IMG/VR virus record: IMGVR_UViG_3300012209_000006
Coordinates: 28,833-92,832 of that record
Strand: one strand, 5' to 3'
DNA length: 64,000 nt
From: a virus
Shown: positions 51,403-59,100 of the stretch, one piece after another
Position numbering within the stretch: the first letter of the stretch is position 1
How the letters are laid out: each line of letters opens with the position of its first letter
Program-made: the position numbers and the translations under genes
The notes under the pieces: generated by a model
Database searches by the model: none
Seen by the model: only the letters and a program-made list of their open reading frames with translations
Told to the model about the DNA's origin: nothing

Positions 51403-52331
51403 TCGCTCTCCTTTGGAACTTCGAACCCGAGACCGGCGCGCGTAGCCCACTGCCTGCGGAGTGCCACGTTTTCGGCCATCTTCGAATAGCGATCGGTGAT
51501 GGCGGCGCCTGTGTGCCCTACCCAATACCTGAGAATGTCTTCCGGCACTCCGACCTCGCGAAGCTGCGTGATGCGGAATCGTCTAAAGGAATGGAACCCA
51601 TGAATCCCTAGGGGGCCTAAGCTATCAGTCCTGACTCGGCTCTCCCAGAGTGGCTTGCCTGTATTGGTAGCGAATAACAGCTGCCCAATACCTGCTACTC
51701 CTAACTTAAGGGTACACAACATGTTGTTGAGTTTGGGATGCAGATCGATCTCCCGAACCGCGGTTGTCGTCTTGGGCGCCTGCTCCTTACCCTGCCAAAT
51801 GCTCGTACGGACCGATATGACGGCCCGATCTGGATTCCAGGCTGTATGAAGGCCGTCTTCCCCAAAACGCACCGCCAGCGCCTCCCCTATGCGCAGGCCG
51901 GTACCTGCAAGCATCGCGTAGAACTTTGAATACCGTTCGTCCCTCATTGCCGCCTGCAGTCCATCGACCGACACGACCGGCTGGCTCTGCTTACCCATGG
52001 GGGGTAGGTCAATGAAGGTGTTGTTCCATATTTTGGGGAACCGGGGCTGACCGTCTTCGTTCAGGGCAGACAGAACGATCTGCTTGACCAAAATGACGAT
52101 GTTCTTAACTGTCGATGGAGACAAACTCTTGCCAACCAGGACATCCACGAAATCTTTCATGCTCTTGCTGCCAAAACCTTCGAGGCTTTGAGTCCCGATA
52201 GTCGGAGAGATCCAATTCCTAGTCCACGAAGAATACATCCGTATCGTGGCGGGCTTCGCCGGGTTGCGGCGGCGCGTAGCCATCCACTGCAGGAACGTCT
52301 CCGACTGTTCCGCGACTGTCGGGCTTATCAT
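51399..52331 (-). CDS. Tyrosine recombinase / integrase
   Basis: 310 aa. N-terminal SAM-like core-binding domain (about 10-95), then the catalytic domain with Arg147 (GTGLRIGEAL), Lys187, His247-x-x-Arg250 (HSFRRF), His273 (YWVGHTG) and Tyr282 (TDRYSKM): a full catalytic set. It could integrate or resolve DNA. No repressor, excisionase or obvious attP lies next to it. Overlaps both neighbours by four bases. Confidence 0.9.
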   Translation of the reverse strand: MISPTVAEQSETFLQWMATRRRNPAKPATIRMYSSWTRNWISPTIGTQSLEGFGSKSMKDFVDVLVGKSLSPSTVKNIVILVKQIVLSALNEDGQPRFPKIWNNTFIDLPPMGKQSQPVVSVDGLQAAMRDERYSKFYAMLAGTGLRIGEALAVRFGEDGLHTAWNPDRAVISVRTSIWQGKEQAPKTTTAVREIDLHPKLNNMLCTLKLGVAGIGQLLFATNTGKPLWESRVRTDSLGPLGIHGFHSFRRFRITQLREVGVPEDILRYWVGHTGAAITDRYSKMAENVALRRQWATRAGLGFEVPKESE

Positions 52332-53092
52332 CGATCCCTTCCCAGGCGCATCCTAATATCCGCGTCGCCCATGCTGTCTCCTGTTCCGTCGGGTTCACAC
52401 CAGCCTTTGTCTTCGCGATAATCGAGGGAGCCACCGTAGACTTTCTCTTCTTGGTCTGCTGACATCTTAACACCTGGGCAGTCTGTAGGCAGAGAACCTT
52501 CCGCTCCGCCGCAGACGGAGCACAGGAACAGATTGCATAGATTACAGCCGTAGGGCTGTCCACACTTACCGTTGCAGGTAGCGCGCGTATGTTTCATGAC
52601 AGTGGGCCCTCCATGAACCCAAGCACGCCGAAGCAAGCGGGAAACGCATTTGCAATGAACCACGAAAGGACGGTCAGTTTCGACTCTCTGTGAAACTAGG
52701 TGGAACTTGTTCTCTATTTTCTTGCCGCAAACGTAGCAAGAAATTTGCAACGCCGGTCGCTTAGGCCCGCAAGAATTTACAATAAGCGCGGGCGGCTCTT
52801 CTCTTGCTGTAGCGAGACGTTCATTAATAAGCCTTACCATCTCTTTCTTGTAATCATGCACTGTCCGAGCGGGAGAATTTGCTTGACAGGAGAATCGCTC
52901 AAACTCCTCTACTGTGAGCTTAGCTGGCGCAGCGAGCTTTTCCGCTTCCCGGTCGACGGTTTCTCGAATAATTCGAGCGTTCTCGATGTTCGTATTACCG
53001 TAGGCAAAGCTCCGGCGCTGCTCCTCTTTCTGTTCGGGAGACAGTTTTACATTTTTCGCCTTGTCCAGCAGCTCGTTGAGTTTCTTATCCAT
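52328..53092 (-). CDS. Cysteine-rich protein with zinc sites
   Basis: 254 aa. N-terminal 70 residues are charged helices; the middle has SCYVCGKKIE and VVHCKCV; the C-terminal third has CNGKCGQPYGCNLCNLFLCS then VCGGAEGSLPTDCPG. The AEGSLPTDCPG signature recurs in many phage hypothetical proteins. At least three metal sites are likely. ATG 53092 follows AGGAAGG. Confidence 0.65.
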   Translation of the reverse strand: MDKKLNELLDKAKNVKLSPEQKEEQRRSFAYGNTNIENARIIRETVDREAEKLAAPAKLTVEEFERFSCQANSPARTVHDYKKEMVRLINERLATAREEPPALIVNSCGPKRPALQISCYVCGKKIENKFHLVSQRVETDRPFVVHCKCVSRLLRRAWVHGGPTVMKHTRATCNGKCGQPYGCNLCNLFLCSVCGGAEGSLPTDCPGVKMSADQEEKVYGGSLDYREDKGWCEPDGTGDSMGDADIRMRLGRDR

Positions 53093-53107
53093 TTGCAAAC
53101 CTTCCTG

Positions 53108-54868
53108 TTATTTTTTCTCTTTTACTGAGCCCACACATGATACTAACACATCCGATGGTAGTTGTCTATGGTAAAGTTTGATCATCTTCAAACCGATCGC
53201 AAACATCTTTTCCGATAGCGAAGTCTTCTCGGCCAGAATCTTCCCGAACCGGGTATCTCGTTTGTTGAAGCCGCGCCCATCCAACTCCTCGGCTCCATCA
53301 CACATTCTGGACAAAAGGCGCAGGCCAGTAAGGACTGCCTGCTCTTGTTCATCCGTGAAGCTTCGTTTGACTACGTCTGGTTCCGGTTTTTCCCAACAAT
53401 CGTGAATCGTGTTTACGTATCCATCTGCTACCAATTTTGCTTCCAACTCTCGCATCTGCTTCTGACCGTTGACTAGCTGCGCTGTCATTTGATCGACGGT
53501 GCCGCCGTACGTTTGGTTGCGCATATCGTTCTTGATGGCGCGTCGAACATAAGATTCTTCGCCCGGCTTGAAGCCGCCGACCAACATGCCGCGAAACTGA
53601 TTTATACATTCTTCGACTTTGAACTCTGGCGCCACATTGGGGTCCTTGACGGCGTCCAGAGCGCAGTCTATGACCTCCTGTTTGTCGATAATTATCTGGG
53701 CCATGCGTTCATCCAACGAACCCTCGAGAACTAGGTGGCGGACGAAGACGGTGTCTTGCTGTCCGATACGGTGACAACGGTCTTCGGCTTGCGTGACGTT
53801 GCCTGGGACCCAATCCAGTTCACCGAAGATGACAGTTGAAGAAGCAGTGAGCGTGATGCCAACACCAGCGGCTCGTATAGTCCCAATAAATACTTTGCAA
53901 GTTTGATCCGTCTGGAATTTGTCAACAGCCGCTTGCCGATCTTCGTTTGAAGTCCGACCGTCAATAGCAACAGCGGAATCCCCAAAGGCATTACGCAAAG
54001 CGTCGACCACTTCATTATGGTGGACAAAGACGCAGAGCTTATCTTCTTCCTCAAGTACTTCATTGATGTGGTCAACGATGAAAGGAATCTTGGCGATGGC
54101 GACTGCTTTTCGCACCAGCGACATTTCAGCGAATGCGGGTGTTTCAAAGTCTCCGTCTTTGATAGTTTGTGAGTAATCGTCATAGGCTTGTTTTTCTTTC
54201 TCGAGAATATCCTCTAGACCGTCTGATTCAAGAACCAAAACCTGCCGGCGCTTGGGTGGGAGCTCCTTTAACACATCTGCCTTCAAGCGGCGTACCATGC
54301 ACGTTGCCCGCAGGCGCTCCTGCAAGTCGTCCAAGTTAGACGCGCCGCTGAAATCCCAACCGAACCGAGTCTGGAACGCGTTGCAATATTTTCTGGCATA
54401 TGCCATGAAGTTCTTTTCGAAGCCCGGGGCCAAGGAGTTGAGCAAGGGCCAGAGCTCCTTCGGGCGGTTGACAATCGGCGTGCCTGTAAGAAATAGGCGA
54501 CGACCGGCCTGGATAGGCTTGATCTCCGCGCGTTCTTTCCAAGCCGTGCAGCCTAGGACTTCGACAGTGCGACCAGCCTTAGGGTTCTTGAGATAGTGAG
54601 CTTCATCGACGATCAACACGTCCCATTTGTTCTCGCGAATTTGAACCCGGAACTTGCGTAGCAATTCGTAGTTGACGATTACGACGTCTGCGACGGGCCA
54701 CGCTTTTTGCCCCGACTGGATTACCGCGACTGTGGAGCCTTTCGTGTTCCACTTGTTCCACTCGCGTTGCCAGTTAAGTTTAAGGGACGCCGGGCACACA
54801 ATCAATGCAGTTCTAGCTGTCGGAACCGCGTTGTAAATTCCCACCGCCTGTATAGTTTTGCCGGTCAA
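53108..54868 (-). CDS. SNF2-family helicase, C-terminal part of a broken gene
   Basis: 586 aa from a TTG. Motifs: GKTIQAVGIYNA (second half of Walker A), LIVCPASLKLNWQREW (Ia), IVDEAHYLKN (II), LFLTGTPIVNRP (III), and helicase C-terminal domain motifs IGTIRAAGVGITLTASS (V) and QAEDRCHRIGQQ (VI). All but the first motif is intact. The usual DEMGLGKT box is interrupted: the upstream frame ends DEMGL-stop and this one begins TGKT. A five-base TGACC insertion would explain it. It cannot be a full helicase without the 54865 and 55000 parts. Confidence 0.8.
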   Translation of the reverse strand: MTGKTIQAVGIYNAVPTARTALIVCPASLKLNWQREWNKWNTKGSTVAVIQSGQKAWPVADVVIVNYELLRKFRVQIRENKWDVLIVDEAHYLKNPKAGRTVEVLGCTAWKERAEIKPIQAGRRLFLTGTPIVNRPKELWPLLNSLAPGFEKNFMAYARKYCNAFQTRFGWDFSGASNLDDLQERLRATCMVRRLKADVLKELPPKRRQVLVLESDGLEDILEKEKQAYDDYSQTIKDGDFETPAFAEMSLVRKAVAIAKIPFIVDHINEVLEEEDKLCVFVHHNEVVDALRNAFGDSAVAIDGRTSNEDRQAAVDKFQTDQTCKVFIGTIRAAGVGITLTASSTVIFGELDWVPGNVTQAEDRCHRIGQQDTVFVRHLVLEGSLDERMAQIIIDKQEVIDCALDAVKDPNVAPEFKVEECINQFRGMLVGGFKPGEESYVRRAIKNDMRNQTYGGTVDQMTAQLVNGQKQMRELEAKLVADGYVNTIHDCWEKPEPDVVKRSFTDEQEQAVLTGLRLLSRMCDGAEELDGRGFNKRDTRFGKILAEKTSLSEKMFAIGLKMIKLYHRQLPSDVLVSCVGSVKEKK

Positions 54869-54942
54869 AGCCCCATCTCGTCGGCGATAAGAACACCGCC
54901 GACAAGATGGGTTCGCCTATCTTGAGAAGTTTCAGCCTGCAT
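54865..54942 (-). pseudogene. Middle fragment of SNF2 helicase (25 aa)
   Basis: MQAETSQDRRTHLVGGVLIA followed by DEMGL and TGA. LVGGVLIADEMGL is the strand before Walker A of SNF2 helicases. GAGAGGAG precedes its ATG, and its TGA overlaps the TTG of the C-terminal part, so translation could restart. Bases 54943-54999 separate it from the N-terminal part and hold a run of ten A. Confidence 0.7.
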
Positions 54943-54999
54943 GTTTCTCCTCTCTTCGTAATTTTTTTTTTCCCAACGTTTAAGTTAAACACAAAGATT

Positions 55000-55347
55000 T
55001 CATTTCAAATCTCCAAACGCTCGCAACGCATACGCTATACCTGCTTTTTGGTAACCTAGATATGCCAGCCCTTTCGGGCACGGAATATCTATGTTGCTGT
55101 CTGACGCCCTAGAAGTTTCAATAAACGCTTGACGAGCGTTCTCGTATTCTTCAAATTTCGCTTTGGCTTCTGGAGTGATGCTAGGCTGAATAGGTCGGAG
55201 ACCTGCGAGTCGCTGAGTGGCAGGATCACAGTACCATACTTTCTTTTCTCCGTCCCACTTGAAGCCGCATTTCTTGAGAGTTTCTTTGTTGTCGTAGGTA
55301 TCTTTCCCTTCTACCTGGAAGCGATCATTCTGCCATACGATTCGCAT
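55000..55347 (-). CDS. SNF2-family helicase, N-terminal part of a broken gene
   Basis: 115 aa. MRIVWQNDRFQVEGKDTYDN is a HARP-like accessory segment; the end GLAYLGYQKAGIAYALRAFG is the Q-motif region that normally leads directly into LVGGVLIADEMGLGKT. The frame stops at GDLK, about 90 bases short of that sequence. Overlaps the 55311 gene by 37 bases. Confidence 0.72.
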   Translation of the reverse strand: MRIVWQNDRFQVEGKDTYDNKETLKKCGFKWDGEKKVWYCDPATQRLAGLRPIQPSITPEAKAKFEEYENARQAFIETSRASDSNIDIPCPKGLAYLGYQKAGIAYALRAFGDLK

Positions 55348-55604
55348 TCGACCTTCCTTCCATAAGGTGCAAATAGTGCCACACGAGTGCGCGGCTTGCG
55401 CACGTATTCGGTTAGTGAGCCAGGAACAATCCGGCCGCCATAAGACATCAGGGGGTGAGCCTCGAAGCCGGTGCGTGAAAGCCTGTACTGATACTGGATC
55501 GTGTTCTTCAAATCGTCCACCGGGTTCATCCGCGACGGAAGCCGCGGAGGAAACAGGTTGGACAGAATGCGCTCGAGAAAATTTCCTTCGCTGATATTAA
55601 ACAT
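55311..55604 (-). CDS. Hypothetical protein
   Basis: 97 aa. MFNISEGNFLERILSNLFPP, then YQYRLSRTGFEAHPLMSYGG. Basic C-terminus. Overlaps genes at both ends. Not recognised. Confidence 0.55.
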   Translation of the reverse strand: MFNISEGNFLERILSNLFPPRLPSRMNPVDDLKNTIQYQYRLSRTGFEAHPLMSYGGRIVPGSLTEYVRKPRTRVALFAPYGRKVECESYGRMIASR

Positions 55605-55785
55605 TAGGGCGCACCTTCTCCGCCACCTTCTGCCACACCGCGAACGGCGTCTTGGCTGAGCAGCTTACCGCACCGACGCCTTGGGGAAATCGCGTGAAGA
55701 AACGGATGATCTCGACTTCTGGGCCATCGGCAGCCTTTTTGTCCGCCGCCATTCCGTTCAACAAGTCCAAATACGTGAAATTCAT
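55597..55785 (-). CDS. Small hypothetical protein
   Basis: 62 aa: MNFTYLDLLNGMAADKKAAD, IRFFTRFPQGVGAVSCSAKT. First gene after tRNA-His in the leftward direction. Not recognised. Confidence 0.58.
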   Translation of the reverse strand: MNFTYLDLLNGMAADKKAADGPEVEIIRFFTRFPQGVGAVSCSAKTPFAVWQKVAEKVRPNV

Positions 55786-55804
55786 GTGTTTTCCTTTTAT
55801 TTTG

Positions 55805-55879
55805 GGGTGACCCCCGGGATTCGAACCCGGATATCCGGTGCCACAGACCGGCGCTCTAACCGTTGAGCTAAGGCCACCC
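55805..55879 (-). tRNA. tRNA-His (GTG)
   Basis: Minus-strand cloverleaf with the extra 5' G (-1) typical of tRNA-His. Acceptor GGTGGCC/GGTCACC with one G-U pair, D stem GCTC/GAGC, anticodon stem CCGGT/ACCGG with loop CTGTGGC (anticodon GTG), T stem CCGGG/CCCGG with loop TTCGAAT, discriminator C. The 3' end continues CAAA, so CCA is not fully encoded. Confidence 0.95.
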
Positions 55880-55883
55880 TCAG

Positions 55884-55913
55884 ATTTTACTACAATCGTT
55901 CTCTAGTTGTCAA
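55884..55913 (-). promoter_or_regulatory. sigma70 promoter for tRNA-His
   Basis: TTGACA (55913-55908), an 18-base spacer and TAAAAT (55889-55884) on the minus strand end five bases before the tRNA 5' end. The -35 box overlaps the end of the 55903 gene. Confidence 0.7.
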
Positions 55914-56124
55914 GCGATAAATCTCCAACAAACGCTGCCCACTTTTCGTCTTCCGTGTGGATTATGGACGTGGCACCTGTCGTGCCGTCGATCTCGGGCT
56001 CCCACAGAATGTATGTGGTCTTGCCCCGTCGAACAATTGTACCATGATCGTATCCGATATCAGGCCGCATATCCAGTTTCACTTTGGTGCCCTCAGGGAG
56101 GGCGGCTAGTTCTTGAAGTGTCAT
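55903..56124 (-). CDS. Small hypothetical protein
   Basis: 73 aa: MTLQELAALPEGTKVKLDMR, DIGYDHGTIVRRGKTTYILW. SH3-like beta pattern (short beta barrel) is plausible. Overlaps the upstream stop by four bases. Unknown. Confidence 0.6.
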   Translation of the reverse strand: MTLQELAALPEGTKVKLDMRPDIGYDHGTIVRRGKTTYILWEPEIDGTTGATSIIHTEDEKWAAFVGDLSLDN

Positions 56125-56486
56125 GCATAGTCCTCCGGGTTGAACTTCGAAATGATTTTGTCCAGATTAGTGGAGTAATCGGAAACTACATCGATATCGT
56201 TGCCGAGCACGAAGTATACCCAACCTGTACCGGACAAATGCTGAGGTTCAGTAAAATGAACAGTTGCTTCATCTAAGTTAAATAGAAGTTCCATGACTGC
56301 TTTCTTTGAACGAACAGCTGTTTCTTCATCCCCGTCATCCACCACGCGTGGTTCTACACCGCACGATTCTAGGTGTTTCAAGAAGTTCCACACGATGCGG
56401 CGTTCGCGCACCACATGTACGGGAATTGGTTCGTCCTTGTGCAATCCTTTGTCGATATTCAGCCTGGGTGCATTTTCTATCTTCAT
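56121..56486 (-). CDS. Hypothetical protein
   Basis: 121 aa: IPVHVVRERRIVWNFLKHLE, VVDDGDEETAVRSKKAVMEL, then a beta-rich end GTGWVYFVLGNDIDVVSDYS. Not recognised. Confidence 0.6.
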   Translation of the reverse strand: MKIENAPRLNIDKGLHKDEPIPVHVVRERRIVWNFLKHLESCGVEPRVVDDGDEETAVRSKKAVMELLFNLDEATVHFTEPQHLSGTGWVYFVLGNDIDVVSDYSTNLDKIISKFNPEDYA

Positions 56487-56692
56487 ACGTGAACCTCCAC
56501 TGATTCGGAACCTTCAAACAAATCAAGCAATACTTCGGCTTGCGATGCTTGACGACGGAATATTTCTGCTAAATCGATTGAATGCTTCTTCAAAGACGGA
56601 TTAATGCAAACGTTTGAATTCTCCCGAAACTTCTCTGCCGCAACCCGCAGGGATGTTTCCAACAAATACTTTTGATCGGCTGTTAAATACAT
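56483..56692 (-). CDS. Small helical protein
   Basis: 69 aa: MYLTADQKYLLETSLRVAAE, KKHSIDLAEIFRRQASQAEV. All helical by composition. Ends four bases into the next gene. Unknown. Confidence 0.6.
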   Translation of the reverse strand: MYLTADQKYLLETSLRVAAEKFRENSNVCINPSLKKHSIDLAEIFRRQASQAEVLLDLFEGSESVEVHV

Positions 56693-56884
56693 TCAGCTGA
56701 CCTCCACCTTCTCGAGCTCCTTGAGATTGTGGCTGGAGTTCTCAGCCCAACCTTGAGGCCCGCCGTGGTCGAAAATAATCCCGACATTGGGTGTGGTTTT
56801 GTGACGATATCCATTCTTCCTTTCGACCAGAATGACGGTCCCTAGACCGTATTTCTTGTGACGTATTCGTGTGCCTTCGATCAT
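56693..56884 (-). CDS. Small KOW/SH3-like protein
   Basis: 63 aa: MIEGTRIRHKKYGLGTVILV, then NVGIIFDHGGPQGWAEN. The IRHKKYGLGTV pattern is like SH3/KOW-type modules found in small nucleic-acid-binding proteins. AAAGGAG precedes the start. Inference only. Confidence 0.58.
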   Translation of the reverse strand: MIEGTRIRHKKYGLGTVILVERKNGYRHKTTPNVGIIFDHGGPQGWAENSSHNLKELEKVEVS

Positions 56885-56894
56885 TGTTTCTCCT

Positions 56895-57176
56895 TTAGTT
56901 TGAGGGATAAGCTACCGACCACGTCGAGCGAAATGCTGGACGCCATTGCAATTTGGAGCCGCGACGAAATTTATTGCCGTTTAGGATAAAAGTCCGTTCG
57001 TAGTCGAGGCCGTACACAATAAGTTGTCCATCCTGTTTACCATCTGCATCCAGGACGGGCTCATTGCCGCTGAACTTCACAACCTGCCGCTCGAGCTCGT
57101 TGCCGTTGGCGCGCAGGTCTTCATACATCCGATCGCGCGCCGCCTTGTCTGTCGTGGTGATGACTTCCATGCTCAT
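56895..57176 (-). CDS. Hypothetical protein
   Basis: 93 aa: MSMEVITTTDKAARDRMYED, GKQDGQLIVYGLDYERTFIL. Two start codons six bases apart (57176, 57170). Overlaps the upstream stop. Not recognised. Confidence 0.6.
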   Translation of the reverse strand: MSMEVITTTDKAARDRMYEDLRANGNELERQVVKFSGNEPVLDADGKQDGQLIVYGLDYERTFILNGNKFRRGSKLQWRPAFRSTWSVAYPSN

Positions 57177-57415
57177 GCTAATCTCCTTTTCTTGGGCAGA
57201 AGCCTGAACGCTCTACGACTGAAATACCACTGATTCACTGTGGCAGAAAACCGATCTGTAATGCCGTAATGACCTTCGTTCCAGTCTTTCAACTTGACGC
57301 AATAATATATAACCTCCTCATCTTTGAACTCCTTGACAACGGTACCTGTTTTTCCCAAAGAGCCCGTGCTGTCTTCCTCATTCACAATCTTGATTCGTCG
57401 ATTCAGAATGCTCAT
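57173..57415 (-). CDS. Small hypothetical protein
   Basis: 80 aa from ATG 57415, which overlaps the upstream stop (ATGA). MSILNRRIKIVNEEDSTGSL, VIYYCVKLKDWNEGHYGITD. Beta-rich; unknown. Confidence 0.58.
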   Translation of the reverse strand: MSILNRRIKIVNEEDSTGSLGKTGTVVKEFKDEEVIYYCVKLKDWNEGHYGITDRFSATVNQWYFSRRAFRLLPKKRRLA

Positions 57416-57639
57416 GCCGCCTTCCTTTCCCAATGCGCTGGAATGATAGCCAAAACTTCTGCATCTGTCAATAGCCCGAGTTCCTCAACTGTACCTGTTA
57501 AACTGCTAGGCACCCACACCTGCTTGCCTCTTTTCGCGTTCGTTTCGTGCCGCAGCTTCTCAAACTTCTCTCGCATACCGGGATTTTTGCGCTCCCGGTG
57601 TGGAGTCGTTCTTTCTTTCACCGCTTTAACCGTTGCCAT
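57412..57639 (-). CDS. Small basic protein
   Basis: 75 aa from ATG 57639, chosen for AAGGAGGATAAGA directly upstream. MATVKAVKERTTPHRERKNP then basic helices and TGTVEELGLLTDAEVLAIIP. Could bind nucleic acid. Unknown. Confidence 0.6.
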   Translation of the reverse strand: MATVKAVKERTTPHRERKNPGMREKFEKLRHETNAKRGKQVWVPSSLTGTVEELGLLTDAEVLAIIPAHWERKAA

Positions 57640-57784
57640 TCTTATCCTCCTTGACTGCTTTTTTCGCGCAAGCCCAACAAGCGGGTTGCCATTCGTTTTT
57701 GTCATCCTTTAATGCATAACCGTGCTCTTCTTTGTGACAGAAAAAACATTTCACTTCGCCGGGTTCGGTCCACTTTGCGCTCAT
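57626..57784 (-). CDS. Small zinc-binding protein (52 aa)
   Basis: MSAKWTEPGEVKCFFCHKEE, then WQPACWACAKKAVKEDKNGN. CFFC-H and CWAC form a four-ligand zinc site. ATG 57784 overlaps the upstream TGA (ATGA) and its end overlaps the next start, so it belongs to the operon. Confidence 0.65.
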   Translation of the reverse strand: MSAKWTEPGEVKCFFCHKEEHGYALKDDKNEWQPACWACAKKAVKEDKNGNG

Positions 57785-58104
57785 TTGTTTCCTTTCGGTT
57801 TAGCAAACAACTGCGTGGCCGGGGGCCAAGTCAGAATGTCCGGATCCGAGTGTTCGTTGCCGAGCTCCAACAGAATCAACACCCGAGCATCGGGCACGTA
57901 CTTGTGTTGCCACCCATGCTCGAGCGCTATCTGCTCGAGAGTTGCTCGCGTCTGTGTCCAGGTCTTGCCGGGCTCATACCCATGTGCGTCAAGGACTTGC
58001 TGAATCTGTTTGACGCGTTTCGGGTCTGGCTGCAGCTGCTTAGCCTCCACAGAAAGTGTAGAGGCTAGCAGGAGGAAAGTCAAGATTACTTTAGTACTAT
58101 GCAT
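57781..58104 (-). CDS. Secreted small protein with signal peptide
   Basis: 107 aa. MHSTKVILTFLLLASTLSVE followed by A is a signal peptide. The mature part (KRVKQIQQVLDAHGYEPGKT; LEQIALEHGWQHKYVPDARV) is helical with spaced hydrophobics. It would act in the periplasm; unknown role. Confidence 0.62.
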   Translation of the reverse strand: MHSTKVILTFLLLASTLSVEAKQLQPDPKRVKQIQQVLDAHGYEPGKTWTQTRATLEQIALEHGWQHKYVPDARVLILLELGNEHSDPDILTWPPATQLFAKPKGNK

Positions 58105-58316
58105 GTATCCACGTAGTCTTGAACGTGCTCAAGTTTAACGTCGCGGCCATAATCGCACGAGATGGCGAGATCTTGGATGCCGTCCTGCATGAGGTCAAGC
58201 CCAATACCCAAAGCGTTCTCTATTCCTTTCTCCGCATCCCATCGATCGAGCTGAGCCTGCACAGCTTGCTGCAGATATGGAAGAACCGCGGCTTTCTGCT
58301 TCTTTGTTAGCTTCAT
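58086..58316 (-). CDS. Small hypothetical protein
   Basis: 76 aa from ATG 58316 (after AAGGAGACAGC). MKLTKKQKAAVLPYLQQAVQ, then DGIQDLAISCDYGRDVKLEH. Not recognised. Confidence 0.58.
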   Translation of the reverse strand: MKLTKKQKAAVLPYLQQAVQAQLDRWDAEKGIENALGIGLDLMQDGIQDLAISCDYGRDVKLEHVQDYVDTCIVLK

Positions 58317-58329
58317 GCTGTCTCCTTTT

Positions 58330-58479
58330 TTATTGTCTGTTTCCCGCAAACACAAACACTCCAACGATAAACGCAGTGCAAGCAGCCCAACACCCAAACA
58401 AGCAAATAGCTCCGATTGTTGCGAGCAGGCCGACGAAAGCAAGCACACCAACCCACTCGGGTGTTTCTTCGGTTTTCAT
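58330..58479 (-). CDS. Small membrane protein (49 aa)
   Basis: MKTEETPEWVGVLAFVGLLA then TIGAICLFGCWAACTAFIVG: two closely spaced membrane segments. ATG 58479 overlaps the upstream stop (ATGA), preferred to the longer frame. Unknown. Confidence 0.58.
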   Translation of the reverse strand: MKTEETPEWVGVLAFVGLLATIGAICLFGCWAACTAFIVGVFVFAGNRQ

Positions 58480-58700
58480 GTCGTCTCCGGGTCGTTCACG
58501 ATGCGTGGCTGCGTTACCCGAACCTCGAGCCCTGACGTCAGAACATCGAAGCGCTGCTTGCGGTCTAGACCTTTCCAAAACTCCTTAACTGCTCTACTCA
58601 CCGCGATAGACAAGCTCGTGGCGGTCTTGGTGAAGGATCGGCCAATTCCCGGGCCTTGCCTACGGTCTGTGAAGCTACATCGAACGTTGAATGTTTTCAT
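58476..58700 (-). CDS. Small hypothetical protein
   Basis: 74 aa: MKTFNVRCSFTDRRQGPGIG, SLSIAVSRAVKEFWKGLDRK. Overlaps its neighbour by four bases and the 58675 gene by 26. Not recognised. Confidence 0.56.
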   Translation of the reverse strand: MKTFNVRCSFTDRRQGPGIGRSFTKTATSLSIAVSRAVKEFWKGLDRKQRFDVLTSGLEVRVTQPRIVNDPETT

Positions 58701-58815
58701 TGAGCTCCTTTGCGATATCTTGAGTCATGTTGAGTTCGCAGTGAATGCAGAACCCTGTCAACTTCTCTTCGCCTTCCAGTTCACCTTCACACATAATGCA
58801 GAATTCAGTTTCCAT
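58675..58815 (-). CDS. Small zinc-ribbon protein (46 aa)
   Basis: METEFCIMCEGELEGEEKLT then GFCIHCELNMTQDIAKELNE: CIMC and CIHC make a zinc ribbon. ATG 58815 follows AAAGGAGCAAC and lies inside the end of the 58805 gene. Confidence 0.62.
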   Translation of the reverse strand: METEFCIMCEGELEGEEKLTGFCIHCELNMTQDIAKELNENIQRSM

Positions 58816-58981
58816 GTTGCTCCTTTTGATAGGATATTTGTCCTGCGAGATAACCGCGAGAATATTCCTGCTGAGATTCTGACTCCGAAGAAAAAGAAAC
58901 ACTAGCATATTTATTTGTGCGCCCAAAGGAAGCGTCTACTTTTCCGTTCTTGAAGCCCTGTGCCCAAGCCTCTCTATCCAA
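58805..58981 (-). CDS. Small hypothetical protein (58 aa)
   Basis: Starts at TTG 58981 after AAAGG. MDREAWAQGFKNGKVDASFG, then YSRGYLAGQISYQKEQ. AWxQGFxNG...SRGYLAGQ is typical of a small phage family of unknown role. No ATG is available upstream before an in-frame stop. Confidence 0.55.
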   Translation of the reverse strand: MDREAWAQGFKNGKVDASFGRTNKYASVSFSSESESQQEYSRGYLAGQISYQKEQHGN

Positions 58982-58995
58982 TTGACCTTTCGATT

Positions 58996-59100
58996 GGCGT
59001 GACTTGAACTATAAGCCCGGGTCTCCGCATCTGCCCGAACTTCCGAGCATGCGGTGTATCCATTGCCCTAACTACAGTGTGGCCCTCATGAGTCTCTGGA
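58996..59100 (-). other. tRNA-like / structured element, degenerate
   Basis: Minus strand. CCGCAT/ATGCGG brackets GCTCG-gaagtt-CGGGC, giving a long hairpin, and TAGTTCAAGTC downstream resembles a T-arm. But the T stem and acceptor do not pair and the anticodon loop would be 18-20 nt. It may be a decayed tRNA or another RNA. It fills the gap between the 58805 and 59140 genes. Confidence 0.35.

Noticed and set aside
54865-54942. Programmed -1 frameshift rescuing the SNF2 helicase
   Set aside because: A shift at CTTTGA would give GLLTGKT instead of GLGKT, and it would not repair the second break at 55000. No slippery heptamer is seen.
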